Below, one piece after another: positions 1-11,480 of a stretch of 64,000 nt of DNA. The stretch is from Sphaerulina vaccinii. Lineage: Eukaryota; Ascomycota; Dothideomycetes; Mycosphaerellales; Mycosphaerellaceae. The notes under the pieces are model-generated. The model saw only the letters and a list, made by a program, of their open reading frames with translations. It was not told where the DNA came from and ran no database searches. Positions within the stretch are counted from its first letter, which is position 1. The number at the start of each line of letters is the position of its first letter. The DNA lies in the NCBI GenBank assembly GCA_022570795.1, contig JAKUDP010000025.1:759001-823000 (forward strand), given 5' to 3'. The position numbers and the translations under genes were made by a program.

Positions 1-1
1 C

Positions 2-163
2 GGCTATAGCTATGCCGGATACTACGGCGGAAATCCCAATTCAGGCTACAACGGACAAGGTCGAAGTAAGAACGGCTCAGCATGGCACGCCTACCAGGGA
101 GACAGCAGGGCGTTCGGACCTGGTTCGAATGGACGCTCTCGTGGTTTCGGCCACTTCTACTAA
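2..163 (+). CDS. C-terminal end of a Gly/Tyr-rich protein (partial)
   Basis: The frame is open from base 2 to a TAA at 161-163 and encodes 53 residues dominated by Gly, Tyr, Ser and Asn (GYYGGN, GYNGQG, RSRGFGHFY). The start lies outside the window. Low-complexity tails of this type occur in RNA-binding and secreted or wall proteins, and nothing here tells these apart. Its stop overlaps by two bases the stop of the convergent ligase gene, so the two transcripts must overlap at their 3' ends. Confidence 0.6.
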   Translation, partial: GYSYAGYYGGNPNSGYNGQGRSKNGSAWHAYQGDSRAFGPGSNGRSRGFGHFY

Positions 164-2047
164 AGCTTCGGCTTGCCAGAATTCTCATCTCTAACAACAA
201 TCCCCTTCATCCTCTTCGGATCCCGATCCCCAGCCTTCAAAACCCTTCTCAACAATTTACCCGTCGGACTCTTTGGAATAGTTTGAGTAAACTCCACCTC
301 TTTCAACCATTTATATCTACTCTTACTTTCTTGGACATGTCTTAGTAGCTCTGTTCCTAATCTTTCACTTTCCCCATACCCACTTCTGAGTACAACGTAA
401 GCTTTAGGTTTCTCTCCAGAATAATCATCCGGTATTCCGAGTACAGCACAGTCCTCCACTGCTTCATGTCCTTGTAGAGCGTCTTCGAGCTCAGCAGGAG
501 CGACTTGTTGGCCTCGGACTTTGATCATTTCTTTTATTCTGTCTTCAATGTGAAGGAGGCCTTCGGAATCGATGTGGCCTACGTCGCCGGTGTGGAAGAA
601 TCCTTCTGTATCGAAAGTCTCAGCTGTGGCGTGTGGGTTGTTCAGGTAGCCCATAGCGATCTGTGGACCTTTTGCGCAAATTTCTCCTGTTTCGTTTGGT
701 CCAAGTTCTTTTGTAGGATCACTGAGATCTAGGACTTTGGCTGTTGTGTTTGCGCATAACTTACCAGCAGTGTTGGCGTATTTGTAGTCGTAGTAGTCTG
801 GGGGGTGGCATGAGATGCAGGCTGTGGACTCCGTAGCTCCATAACCTTGCCTGAACCCAGTGTTGGGGAATTTCTGATGTAGAAGTTGGATAATCTCAGC
901 TGGCGTTGGAGCGGAACCTGAACTCCATCTTCGTACGATGAGTTGGAGGTCTGGAAGGTATCGTTGTACGACTGTGTCGCGTACGACTCGGATTATGATC
1001 GGTGGGACCAAAATGAGCTCGCGTATACGATAGTCGATGATGGTTCTGAGCATGGATTCCATGTCGAATGACGGAAGCATTATTGAGGAGCCGTTCATGA
1101 ATACTGGGTAGTGGATGTAGCGGACTAGACCTGTTATGTGGAAGAGGGGAGTCACGGCGAGCATTTGTTGTTGTTCGCCTGGGTCGAGGACTTGGAGTTG
1201 GCGGAGTTGGTGGCATTGGGCCTGTTATGAAGTCAGTAACATCCCAGGAGGAGGGTAGTTCTATACTAAGGAGGTATTCATACAATGATGTTGTGATGTG
1301 ACAGCATCACGGCCTTTGGTAAGCCCGTAGTTCCTGAGGAGAAGTTCAAGTATCCACATATCTCTTTGTTAATCTTGCCAGCAGGTATGCTGTAGTGTCG
1401 CGGTGCTGTGTAAGTTGAGCCAAGCTTGATGAGCTGCTGGACACTAGTGACGCCTTGCCCTTCACCTTCGAGCAGGAACACGTGGTCGGAAGACATGCCT
1501 GCATGCTTTGCAGCAGCCAGAGCCACGCTGAGCGATCCAGGCAGTGTGAACAAGAACTTAGTCTTTGCGGTCTTCAATGCATCTGTGATTCGTCACACGA
1601 ATATTAGCGAGTGTCTCGATTGTGTCTCCTTGGTGAGTTAGAAACTTGTCTCCAAGTATGCCGCCCGAGGCTGTGAGATCTCAGTAGAGACGAGGAGATC
1701 TGACGATCAGCTTACTTACATGTCATTTCATCAACGTTGTAGCCTGGCGACGCACCATTAACACGTCCACCTGCTCGAATCGCTGCCCATAGAGCTACAG
1801 GATACCATACAGTGTTCGAGGCAAGGATCGATATCGTGTCTCCAGTTTCGAAGCCATACTTGCAAACGAGGGCAGTGCTGAGCTTGGTAGCAACATCTTT
1901 GACTTCGGCATAGTCCAGTTTCTCTTTGGTGATGGCGTTCTCATATCGGCCTAGAGGAAACTCTGTCGATGAGGAGTGTAGGGGCGAGTGCTCTTGAGTT
2001 TCGAATACCCACTCCCACGTCGTCACATTGGTAGGAACTGCACGCAT
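160..2047 (-). CDS. 4-coumarate-CoA-ligase-like AMP-binding enzyme
   Basis: Three exons, 1720-2047, 1284-1582 and 160-1221, with introns of 137 and 62 nt, give about 562 residues, normal for the family. Visible adenylate-forming motifs are the P-loop SSGTTGLPKAV, GYGATEST, FHTGDVGHI and the C-terminal SPTGKLLRR carrying the catalytic lysine. These enzymes activate an aromatic or fatty acid as acyl-AMP and pass it to CoA. The last residues are PKL, a plausible peroxisomal PTS1 signal, suggesting a peroxisomal acyl-CoA ligase. I chose ATG 2047 because it is the only in-frame ATG in exon 1; the frame stays open upstream to a TGA, so a further 5' exon is possible. Substrate cannot be told from the sequence. 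Confidence 0.88.
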
Positions 2048-2059
2048 GTCAGGTAACAC

Positions 2060-3909
2060 ATTCGATCTTGTGAGTAGTAGTACATACTGTCTAAGTCCGG
2101 GTGATCAGACTTCCATAGCATTGCCGGTTCTTCTAAAGGCAGTCTTGAGGTAATCTTTGATGTAGATCACGGGATGCAATGCAATGGCTCTGTTCTATCA
2201 GTCTTGTTTGACTTTGCCAAGCTTGATATTGCTGTTCTTGTGAAGATGCCAACCACGCATGTAGTAATGAGCTTCTTCTGGAGGTGTAGTGGGGAATGGT
2301 CGTGCCGAGGTCGCTGTTGAACTATTTACCGTTTGACCGATACCGAACAGAGTGAAGTGAAGAACACAGCGAGTCTCAACACTGCTAACCTGCATGCTAT
2401 TCGGTATACTGCCCCATCAGAGGCAATGTCCGCCAATCTCACATGATACTGGGACATATTCGGCTGACAATTCGCAACCAGAGGTCTATGATTTGGCCAA
2501 ATCTTGGTGAGCTTCGAGCTTCAAACAATCTGCTGTGCGCTGTCGGGCAGTCAGTCATGGCAAACATTTTAGGCCGACTATATTGGATAGCGGATGGGGC
2601 TGCTTCGTCTATTGTCTTGCTTGGTGCGGGAAGCCTGACGGCCTGTCTCGAAAATGTCTTCTTGCATACTTGACAAAGCGCAGCTTCTGGCTGTCCTGCG
2701 GGGTCGCCATGCGGTGGCATAGGTACGTACAGTCTGGCATATACTCGTTATAGCAGGAGGATGTCTTACTTGCGTGGGATCCTCGTGATGTTCGAGAGTA
2801 TGTAATGCCGTTTGTTCCATGACCAATCACGATCTCACTATTGGCGTGATCGTTTGCAGCATTTCCAGATGTGGCTGGGTCTAGCTCGCTGAGCCTAGTC
2901 AGTCATCCTCAGCAATATATGATAATTGTCATCCAAACCTGTCGTGATCGCGGCAGGTAGTCCACTATCGCAATTTTTTTCCTTAAGCATAAGCAGAAGC
3001 TTCCTTCGATGTGGAGGAAAGCTGCACCCCGTTTCCTGAGGTGGAGTCAAAAGGATAAATGCAAGTGGTATTCTTCCCGCGCCTCGATCAGAACCAAGAT
3101 CCTGCTCCAAACTTGGCGTCAGAGCTGTCGCGTGTCTGCATTGAGTACGTCCGGGTCACGGCAAGACTGATGTTCAGCAACCCGAAACTTCCTCAGAGGC
3201 CCTGTGCAACAGTGAAGGCACTGTGGTGGCTTGTTTGGCGTTCAGGTCCAGTCTCGAGGGTGGTCCCATACTGTAACACGAACGCCATTTGCAGGGCGAG
3301 TGTGACCGAGATGATGTTAGCTTGATCTGTCCGATGCAACAAGGAGGCCAGATCCAGGGAATATGCAGCCGCACGCAATGATGAGGTGCGCCATCGCCGC
3401 AGGATTTAATGTCTGCCTATACTGCAGGTCGAAAGAGGTTGGCATAGCGATCTGCACGCGAAAGCACCGAGGCATTTTGAGCACTTCACGTCTACTTTGA
3501 AAGCTATCATTGTAGTCGGAGCACACCGGAGCAGAATAGGGACCATGACGGTAGCCATGCAGAGCTCTATGAAGTTGGTGTAGATGATATACAGTACATA
3601 GTAGCAAACGTCTGTGGAAAGATGGAGAAATCGAAGTGAGGCGTTCTCGACCCCACATCTGGCCAGCCCAGTCGAATCGAGCAGCAAGCAAGCAAGCACC
3701 TGCGAGTTCAAAGCATGGATGATCATTCACATGCGCTCCATCTTCCCTACCGCTCCAGACCAGCATCACCGTCTCTTGAGCCTCATCACGAGCTGCTGTA
3801 TGGTGCGGGCGATGGAGATCAGTATACTGCGCACGTAAGCGAGCCACGAGAACCTCCCTTCTATTCACCACAACCACCACAACAAACACACCGCGCCGAC
3901 CGCTCCGCC
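2060..3909. other. Gene-poor intergenic stretch
   Basis: About 1.85 kb between the divergent ligase and the CTF1-like regulator. Open frames of 60-190 codons occur on both strands, but none shows a recognisable motif, a convincing splice structure or a start context. The 190-codon minus-strand frame at 3317-3889 overlaps the probable promoter and leader of the regulator and looks like chance. The regulator's promoter should lie in the right part of this stretch. Confidence 0.5.
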
Positions 3910-6900
3910 ATGGCCGACCAGCAGCCTCGACCTCTTGCCGCTGCGACTTCGCATCCCGATCCGATCAAACAGTCGCCCTCGAGCAGCACAGGAGGTCCCT
4001 CAGCACCTCCCACATCGTCGAGCGCGCCCAAAGACCAAATCCCCGGACATCCTTCCTTTCGACGGTAAGATGCAGTTGTGCATATCGTTTGACGGAGAGC
4101 TGACTCTGCATGCTTGACTAGGCAACGCGCATCCAGAGCTTGTGAAGTCAGTGCATGTCCGTGATCGCCGCAGATACCCATATGCTAACATCTGCTAGAC
4201 ATGTCACGCGCGAAAGGTATATGAAGTCAACCAGCATTGCGATTGTCTGGCCACTTACGTCTACAGGTCCGATGCGATGCTGCAAGTCTCGGTGTGCCAT
4301 GCACCAACTGTGTAGCATTCTCGATAGAATGCAAAATTCCGACTCCAAAGAGGAAGAAAACAGCAGGAAAGAAGGACAATGACAGGTGCGATGCGCATAC
4401 GGAAGGTGCGAACAGCAACAGTGCTGACCACATGAGGAACAGTGATCGCGCAGAGTCGGTCAAGAATGACGATCGCTCTCCAGGCGTCCAGAGCGGCGGC
4501 ACTCCTACTTTCCCTGCACGCGGCGAGGCAGTCGTTTCGCGCGATATGGAACCTGACAAGATCGGCATGAACACCAATGCTGGCATGCCCAAAGTCGAAG
4601 GCTCCGAAGCGTACTACAACAACCAGCAGGCAACCAACGGAACGTATGCACAATTCATGAAGCCCAAGTTCGCGCGCGCACCTATTAAGGAGGCTGGTCG
4701 TGTGGCGTACCTGGGCGAGTCCTCAAACCTCTCTCTACTAGTGCAGGACCGCCATGGAACAACAGACGTGGTCCACTATCCTCTTCCGGAGAATGTGCGA
4801 GGAACGAGGGCTCGTATTAACGAACTCGATAACGTCGAGATCGACATCCTACACCAGAGAGGAGCGTTTCTGTTGCCACCGAGACAACTATGCGATGAAC
4901 TTGTGGATGCCTACTTTACATGGATTGCCCCTGTGGTGCCGGTCATCAACAGGAGCAAGTTCATGCGGCGCTATCGAGATTCGAAGAATCCACCATCCTT
5001 ACTTCTCTTACAGTCTATCTTGCTTGCTGGGTCGCGAGTGTGCAATAACCCACAGCTCATGGATGCAAATGGTTCGACGACCCCTGCGGCAATGACGTTC
5101 TACAAGCGCGCGAAGGCACTATACGATGCCAACTACGAAGACGACAGGGTCACCATAGTACAGGCACTCATCTTGATGGGGTGGTACTGGGAAGGTCCAG
5201 AGGGTAAGAACAAGGATAAATTGGATCTGTCTACGCACGCTCGGTCTGATATCGCTGCAGACGTAACAAAGAATGTCTTCTACTGGAGCAGAGTAGCCGT
5301 CATTGTCGCACAGGGTTCTGGCATGCATCGAAGGTTAGTTAGGCCTGCTTTTTTCAAGCTACTGACTACTGACTATACACAGTGTCGAACAATCGCAGCT
5401 AAGCAAGACTGACAAGCGGCTCTGGAAACGAATCTGGTGGACTTTGTTCACCCGAGATAGATCCGTTGCTGTTGCTTTGGGCCGTCCAGTATGCATCAAT
5501 ATCGAAGACTCCGACGTTGAGATGGTCTCACCAGACGACTTCATCGATGACGAACCCGATCGACCAGCAGAATACCCGCCAGATCCGATACACGTACACT
5601 TCTTCCTCAACTATGTAAAGCTCTGTGAGATCATGGGCCTAGTGCTCTCTCAACAGTACTCTGTTGCGTCAAAGCTGCGTCGTAACAACGCACTTGATCT
5701 GACGCACAGTGATATGGCTCTCGCGGATTGGCTGCAGAACTGTCCCACGGAGGTCAGGTGGGAGCCACAACGACATCACTTCTGGTCAGCACTACTACAT
5801 GCCAATTACTAGTAAGCTCTCTGGTGCAATACGACTTTGCTGGTGGAGAGATGACTAATTCGCTGTAGTACAACATTATGTCTTTTGCACAGAGCTCACA
5901 TGCCACCTGCTGGCGCACCGGAGCAACGGCCGATGAACGGCTACCCAGAAGAGACTGCATACCCATCACGATCGATTGCATACCAAGCAGCAGCCATGAT
6001 CACTTCAATCATCGAAGCGCTGCAAGCACACGAGCAGCTACGTTACGCCCCAGCATTTATGTAAGTCGTGCCGCAGAACATGCTATGCCCGGTAAACGGT
6101 ACTGACAGCGTATACAGTGTGTACAGCCTGTTCTCCGCATTGATCATGCATGTCTATCAGATGCGCTCGTCCAATCAGTCGATAGTGTCGGCTACACAAC
6201 AGCGGCTGACTGTGTGCATGAATGCGCTCAAGGATGTCTCCAAGACTTGGCTCGTCGCTAAGATGGTCCACACATTATTCGAGTCCATTCTTGGCAACAA
6301 AGTTCTCGAAGACAGGCTACAAAAGGCCGCAGGTCGTCGACATACTAAGAACAAACACAACGGAGCGAGCAGCAGAGCGAGCAAGAGCACGCCAGTGGTA
6401 GATGCAGATGCTCAGAAGCGCAAGTTTGATGAGATGGAAATGGGCTACACGAACGGACCACCGGCACCTCAAATGTCATACGAACGTTCTCGACCTCAAT
6501 CGCCGGTGATAACACCTTCTCGAGAGGTACCAACGACCAGTCAAGGCTCGCAGCAACAAATGCCTCAGATGACAGCTGGAAGCCCTACCCTCCGACACGG
6601 CACTGACACTTTCATGGGAGTGTCCCGCAACAACACGAGGCCGACAACGCCCTCATTCAACACCCTACCTTGGTCACGTTTAGGGTCACCGGATGTCTTC
6701 CTACACACCAGAAATTCTCCAAAGATCTCAGAAGATCTGTGGCAGAACTATCAACCCGAACAACTCTTCCCGCCTGATATGAACAATGGGCTCTTCCAAG
6801 TCACGAGCAACAGTCCCAGCCAGATGGTCGATCCTGCACTTCGAGCCCAGTCTCATTCGAACCCGCAATTTCCAGCACAGCATCCCATGGGAACGCCGCA

Positions 6901-7162
6901 AATGCAACAAGGCCAGCAGATGCCAATGGCAGAAGGTCAGGCTGGCCAGGGGATGCAATACCATCAGGATCCGGCTGCGTGGGCGCAACTCAACGCCATG
7001 GGCGACCAGTCGAGACCGGACGACTCATGGAGTAATTCGAGCAGTACAGGTGGGCCAATAGTGCCTACAACACTGAATGTCGGCGATTGGTTCGAATTCT
7101 TTGGCATACCCAACGGCAGTGACATTAATGGCCTCAATGGTGCTGCTGGATATGGTCAATAA
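3910..7162 (+). CDS. Zn2Cys6 transcription factor, CTF1/FarA type
   Basis: Eight exons: 3910-4064, 4122-4146, 4199-4216, 4267-5203, 5261-5333, 5383-5811, 5869-6060 and 6118-7162, giving 957 residues. The zinc cluster reads CETCHARKVRC then CTNC and C, the CX2CX6C/CX2CX6C pattern, followed by a basic PKRKK. A fungal-specific factor domain follows (VHYPLPENVRG, RGAFLLPP, GMHRS, RLWKRIWWTLF, ALGRP), as in CTF1 and FarA, regulators of cutinase and fatty-acid use. The last 300 residues are Gln/Pro/Ser-rich and probably disordered. The zinc cluster is split by introns on both sides of an 18-nt exon. The 57-nt intron at 5204-5260 has no stop and would add 19 residues if retained. The family is judged from remembered motifs. 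Confidence 0.87.
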
Positions 7163-7633
7163 CTTTGGTTTGTTTACAGTACACATTTTAGCTGGCATGG
7201 TGTTTAAAAAGGGATTGGCGTCTGAGCGTGTACACAAGCTGTGGAAAGATGGATTGCGATTGTTATATTTGAGGGATATCTGTAGTCCAGTCGACGCAGG
7301 TACTGGGGGTGCAAGATACGAACGATGAATCCAGAGATGGATGAGAGACGGCCGTGGACAAGCAGATAGCCAGCGGCACTGCAAGACATAGCTGTGCAAG
7401 CAGACGCACAGAAGCGTATTGTTCACCTCGACCTCCACGATCCGTTCAGGCCTTGCAAATTCCCTTCGCAGCCGGCTCCGCTCAAACCTTTGCAGAAGTG
7501 GAGTGCAGCAAAGACGTCATTCTCTCCCGTGTCCTCACCACTAACATAGCAGTCAGTCATACCTAGCAGATATACCCACGGACTCGAGCAGCAACGTACC
7601 CAGCAATAATTACTACAACATACCTACTTAGCT
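7163..7633. other. Intergenic, no gene seen
   Basis: 3' region of the CTF1-like gene and 5' region of the TENA-like pseudogene. No coding signal or repeat was seen. Confidence 0.5.
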
Positions 7634-8339
7634 ATGCCCTCCTTAACATCCCACCTCCTCTCTCTAGACCCAACCGGCTTAGAGAAGGCAACCCAACATC
7701 CTTTCCTCACAGCAGCAGCCACATCGACTCTCCCACAAGATAAACTCCGCCACTGGCTAGCACAAGATCGCTTATACGCATTATCCTACGTCAACTTCAT
7801 AGGGACATTACTAGCACAAATCTCCGTTCCAACAACTTCCAACCGAGAAAATACCATAGAATGGCGTATAGCAGATTGTCTAATCGATGCTCTGGATAAT
7901 ATTCGTCGAGAGATCAGATTGTTTGAGGAGATAGCTGAAAGTGAGGGTTTCAAAGAACAGATTTGCAATTGAAATAGAATGTGGAAGAGCGACTCGTTGT
8001 TATCAAGACCTCTTCGCAGGTTCTGTATCCTCCGGTAGACCGCTGATTGTAGGTTTGGTAGTACTTTAGGGTACTGAGGAGTGTTATTTTCGGAGTTGGA
8101 AATTCGCTAAGTCGCATTGTAAGGATGCAGGGAAAGGTGAAGGAGATGTCATGCAAAGGGTTCTGATACCTAACTGGACGAGTCCAAAATTCGAAGCTTT
8201 TGTTAGGAGATTGGGAGGTTTGGTGAATAAATTGTGTAATGAGTGGGGTGTTGAGGAGGGAGGGTTTGTTTGGAAGGAATGTGAGGCCGCTTGGAAACAG
8301 GTTGTTTGGCGTGAGGGGGAGTTTTGGCCTGAATGCTAG
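7634..8339 (+). pseudogene. TENA/THI-4/PQQC-family gene, broken
   Basis: The first 112 codons read as the N-terminal half of a TENA/THI-4 (thiaminase-II-like) protein: PFLTAAATSTLPQDKL, HWLAQDRLYALSYVNF, LFEEIAES. After a TGA at 7970 the homology resumes in another frame (CYQDLFAGSVSSGRPL, LVVL), is stopped by TAG at 8067-8069, and continues to TGA at 8337 (EECYFRSWKFAKS, VLIPNWTSP). The TAG sits where the family normally has Trp in an LVVLW-type motif. One frameshift near 7950-7990 plus one nonsense codon leave no intact product, and no GT-AG intron removes both. A TGG to TAG change is the transition expected from RIP-like C-to-T mutation on the other strand. Sequencing error at two places cannot be excluded. 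Confidence 0.75.
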
Positions 8340-8564
8340 CTAAACTACCGTATAAGGCGCTTTCTCCGTTTCGATGGTATTGGGATGCGAGCACCTGCTT
8401 GTGAATCCGTCGTCACAATTATCATACATCCGCTGAGAAGCACAATGCCATACCCGTCCTTCTGCCATGTGCTCTCTCTTTCAATGGCTGTCATGCTCTC
8501 ATCATATCGTATCTGTCTGTGCTATGCACCAGCATAGTGTCATCCACTCCTCAGAAGCAACAGA

Positions 8565-11480
8565 CTAATCGGCATTAGTAGCAGTGCGTGGAGATGATCG
8601 CATCTCCAATTTACGCGGCTTGCGACGAGCAGTGAGATGATTATTCTCATCGTCTTCCTCCTCAGTATCCTGATGCCGACTGTCGAAGCTACTGTCGAAG
8701 TCCGAGCTGATCTCGTCGTCTTCAGCCTCGATACTAGCGTGCTGATGCAATACTCTGGACATGGTCGACAATGCGTATTCCAAGCCACCCAACATACGTC
8801 CTAGCTCGTCTTCCATCACTTGGTCGTCTGCTGTCTCTCCTAGGACATCTGGGTGAGGTGCCTGCGTGTTGGGAAAGTCGATCTCAGGTCCTGGAGGTTC
8901 TGCGCTTGGCTCGCGAGAACGTGAAGATATGCTCGCACTGTGCAATCTCAGAAAAGCCCTGTCTTCCGTCGAAAAGCCCTGTCCTAGTCTCGGCACACGC
9001 GTGTCATCAGTAGCGGAGGGAAAGAGTTGAGGACTGCTGGTGTAGCTATCCTGATCTGAGAAGCTTGGCCACTGGTTGCTGTACGTTTCTGTCGCAAGGC
9101 CCAGACCTTGCTCAAGCGTGCTAAAGCTCAAGTCGGGCTGTGGTAAAGCGGATGCTGGTGCAGAGAATCCGCTAGGTGCTAGCATCGATGGCTCGAGCTC
9201 CGGCTCTGTGCTTGACAAGCTGGAACCGCGAGCATGCATGGGCATAGTCTTATGGCTTAATCGCTTCGGCTGGCCACCTTCAGAGGCATATGGCTTGTGA
9301 TAGGAGAATCGATCTCTGTCGACTTCCTTTTGCTCGGGATCGTCCTCAAGGTCGAATGGGTTCCCAGATGTAGCATCGGTCATGTGTGAGCTGGCCGTGC
9401 CCGGTCGCAAGATCTCATTGCCAGCTCGTACTCGCTCTGCCAGTCCAGCATCGAGGTCAATCAGCGACGTCACTGACTCTCTGTTCAGTACAGAATTGCT
9501 GGAGAGGCCTCTGAAGTGACTGATCGGTTCCGTGGCAGTGTGATTTAGATGCGGACGAAGAGTCTGTGCCAGGTTGCCATCATTGCTGCCAGATGCAACA
9601 TCATACGAGTCGTCAAGCAGTTCCGGAGCAGCTAATCCTGCGGTCTCGAAGGACCAAGCTATTGTGTCCCTCTGCTGTGGTGCTGGTGCTGCCAGAGGAG
9701 CAGGGGCAGGTACGGCAGTACTGAAGGTCCAGGCCATGGTATCGCGTTGTGCACGAGGTTCGGCGCTGGAGAATGTCCATGCTCTTGTGTCGCGTCTGTT
9801 TGCGTCATTGTGCTGTCCGTACTGGTAGTCGTCCTCCTCGTCATCGTCATTCGCATGTCGCCCCATAGGCCTGACAGTATCCTCATTGATAGCAGCAATT
9901 CGCATAGCCATGGATGAGTCATCCGTGGCTGGAGTCACTGCCTCGTCCAGGTCCAGCATAACGACTACACTCTCTCTGCTTGTCGAGTTTGACTCGTAAG
10001 CTCGTAATGGCAGATCGGATGGAGCTTCAGGTTGCGGCGGTTGTGGTCGCTCAACCGGAGTGGCAAGTACATAGCCAGTAGGATCATCTGGATCGAAAAC
10101 TTTGTTCAATGATTTCTCACCACGACTTGCGGACTTCTCGCTGTGCTCTTGCTTGATGCGTTCTGCCACAGTGAGATTCTTCGTCTGCAACGGTTGCAAG
10201 GGAGGCAATCCAGAGCCGGCAGGAGAATTGAAGTTCCAGTCGTCAAGAGAAGCACCAGGCGGCATCTGGCTGAGCCGGCGGGTCAATCCTTGATCGAACT
10301 CCTCAGATGTACTGAAGTTCCAGTCCAGCTCCTCCTCATCGTCTCTATCGTCATCCTCGTCGTCACCTGTACGGAAGTTGCGTGGGTCAGCGGGAGATGC
10401 CTGCCACAGAGACAGACGCGAACCTCCACCATGTTCCCAAATCTTAAACTTCTCAATCAGTCGCACAAGTGTCTGTGTTGGGTAAATTCGACTGGTGTTC
10501 TTGATGTAAGGGTGGTTGAGGATTGCCTGTGCGTTTGGACGAGCCTTCTTGTCCGGATCGAGGCAGAAAGCCACGAAGTCGCGTAGCTCTTCGGAGTAGT
10601 CGCCGCCCTCGAGGCGTGGTGGTGATTCTTCCAGTAGCTCTGGAAGGAACTGTATGCCCGTGGTAGCATAAGGTGGCGAGCCACTTGCCATCTCGAACAC
10701 TGTGCATCCAAAAGACCAGACGTCCACTTCGTAGCCATAACCCTCCTCAGTGTGTTGTTCTCCAAGGCGCTCGATGATCTCGCGAGGCATCCAATGCGGT
10801 GTGCCCACGACCGTCTTGCGCTTCTCGTTGTCGTGGTCAATGACCCCAACAATGCCAAAATCACCGAGCTGGATGTCGCCGTCTTCAGTAATGTATACGT
10901 TGGCGCACTTTATGTCGCGGTGCATGATATTCAGATCGTGCATGGACTTCATGGCGATGGCCAGCTCTCGTGCTATAGGCACAACGTACTGCTCTGGGAG
11001 CCCATGAGGCTTGCCACTCGTCTCGAACGGCCGCATCAAGGTACGCACACTGCCTCCAGTGCAGTAGTCTGCCACAATCCACAGTTGTGAGTGCCAATCG
11101 AACGCGTCGTGAATGAGGTTGATGTTCTTAGCATTGTTGTCCTTCAGCTGTCGCAGGATGCTAACTTCCTGCTTGAAGTCTTTGATGGTTGTGTCGCGGG
11201 GGGCGCCTGGCGCAAAGCCTTCTGACCAGTCCTGTTCGTCAATGTCGATGATCTTGACTGCGACGAGGTTGTTGGTTTGCTTTTCTAGACACTTGTAGAC
11301 CTTTCCGTATGCGCCTTTCCCAATCAGCTCCAAGAACTCGTATGGCGGCGGACTTGCGCCTGATCGCTCAGCATTGCGTGCAATTGTCTGAGCAATATCG
11401 TGCGCTTCCTTGACGCGTCTGTCGCGGTCTCGCTGGTCGGCTATGCTGCGACCAGCTGGATTCAGGCGGGAGTCGTCCAT
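8565..11480 (-). CDS. Ste20/GCK-type Ser/Thr kinase, Nak1/POD-6-like
   Basis: A single 971-residue frame. The kinase domain spans about residues 47-330: glycine loop GKGAYGKVY (54-62), VAVK lysine at 76, HRDIKCAN (187-194), DFG (207-209) and the Ste20 signature GTPHWMPREII. Kinases of this class (budding yeast Kic1, fission yeast Nak1, Neurospora POD-6) act in the MOR/RAM network that drives polarity and hyphal tip growth. The remaining roughly 640 residues are acidic, Ser/Thr-rich and repeatedly carry AWTFS-type motifs (RAWTFSSAEP, MAWTFSTAVP, IAWSFETAG), possibly docking or phosphorylation sites. The C-terminus is acidic then basic. Start chosen at the first ATG of the frame. Confidence 0.9.
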   Translation of the reverse strand: MDDSRLNPAGRSIADQRDRDRRVKEAHDIAQTIARNAERSGASPPPYEFLELIGKGAYGKVYKCLEKQTNNLVAVKIIDIDEQDWSEGFAPGAPRDTTIKDFKQEVSILRQLKDNNAKNINLIHDAFDWHSQLWIVADYCTGGSVRTLMRPFETSGKPHGLPEQYVVPIARELAIAMKSMHDLNIMHRDIKCANVYITEDGDIQLGDFGIVGVIDHDNEKRKTVVGTPHWMPREIIERLGEQHTEEGYGYEVDVWSFGCTVFEMASGSPPYATTGIQFLPELLEESPPRLEGGDYSEELRDFVAFCLDPDKKARPNAQAILNHPYIKNTSRIYPTQTLVRLIEKFKIWEHGGGSRLSLWQASPADPRNFRTGDDEDDDRDDEEELDWNFSTSEEFDQGLTRRLSQMPPGASLDDWNFNSPAGSGLPPLQPLQTKNLTVAERIKQEHSEKSASRGEKSLNKVFDPDDPTGYVLATPVERPQPPQPEAPSDLPLRAYESNSTSRESVVVMLDLDEAVTPATDDSSMAMRIAAINEDTVRPMGRHANDDDEEDDYQYGQHNDANRRDTRAWTFSSAEPRAQRDTMAWTFSTAVPAPAPLAAPAPQQRDTIAWSFETAGLAAPELLDDSYDVASGSNDGNLAQTLRPHLNHTATEPISHFRGLSSNSVLNRESVTSLIDLDAGLAERVRAGNEILRPGTASSHMTDATSGNPFDLEDDPEQKEVDRDRFSYHKPYASEGGQPKRLSHKTMPMHARGSSLSSTEPELEPSMLAPSGFSAPASALPQPDLSFSTLEQGLGLATETYSNQWPSFSDQDSYTSSPQLFPSATDDTRVPRLGQGFSTEDRAFLRLHSASISSRSREPSAEPPGPEIDFPNTQAPHPDVLGETADDQVMEDELGRMLGGLEYALSTMSRVLHQHASIEAEDDEISSDFDSSFDSRHQDTEEEDDENNHLTARRKPRKLEMRSSPRTATNAD

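Noticed and set aside
3317..3889. 190-codon minus-strand open frame upstream of the CTF1-like gene
   Set aside because: No motif or splice signals; overlaps the regulator's promoter and 5' leader; composition looks random.
5204..5260. 19-residue insertion in the CTF1-like protein (KNKDKLDLSTHARSD)
   Set aside because: It has GTAAG and CTGCAG ends and interrupts a conserved GPE-to-FYW region, so it is a 57-nt intron open by chance.
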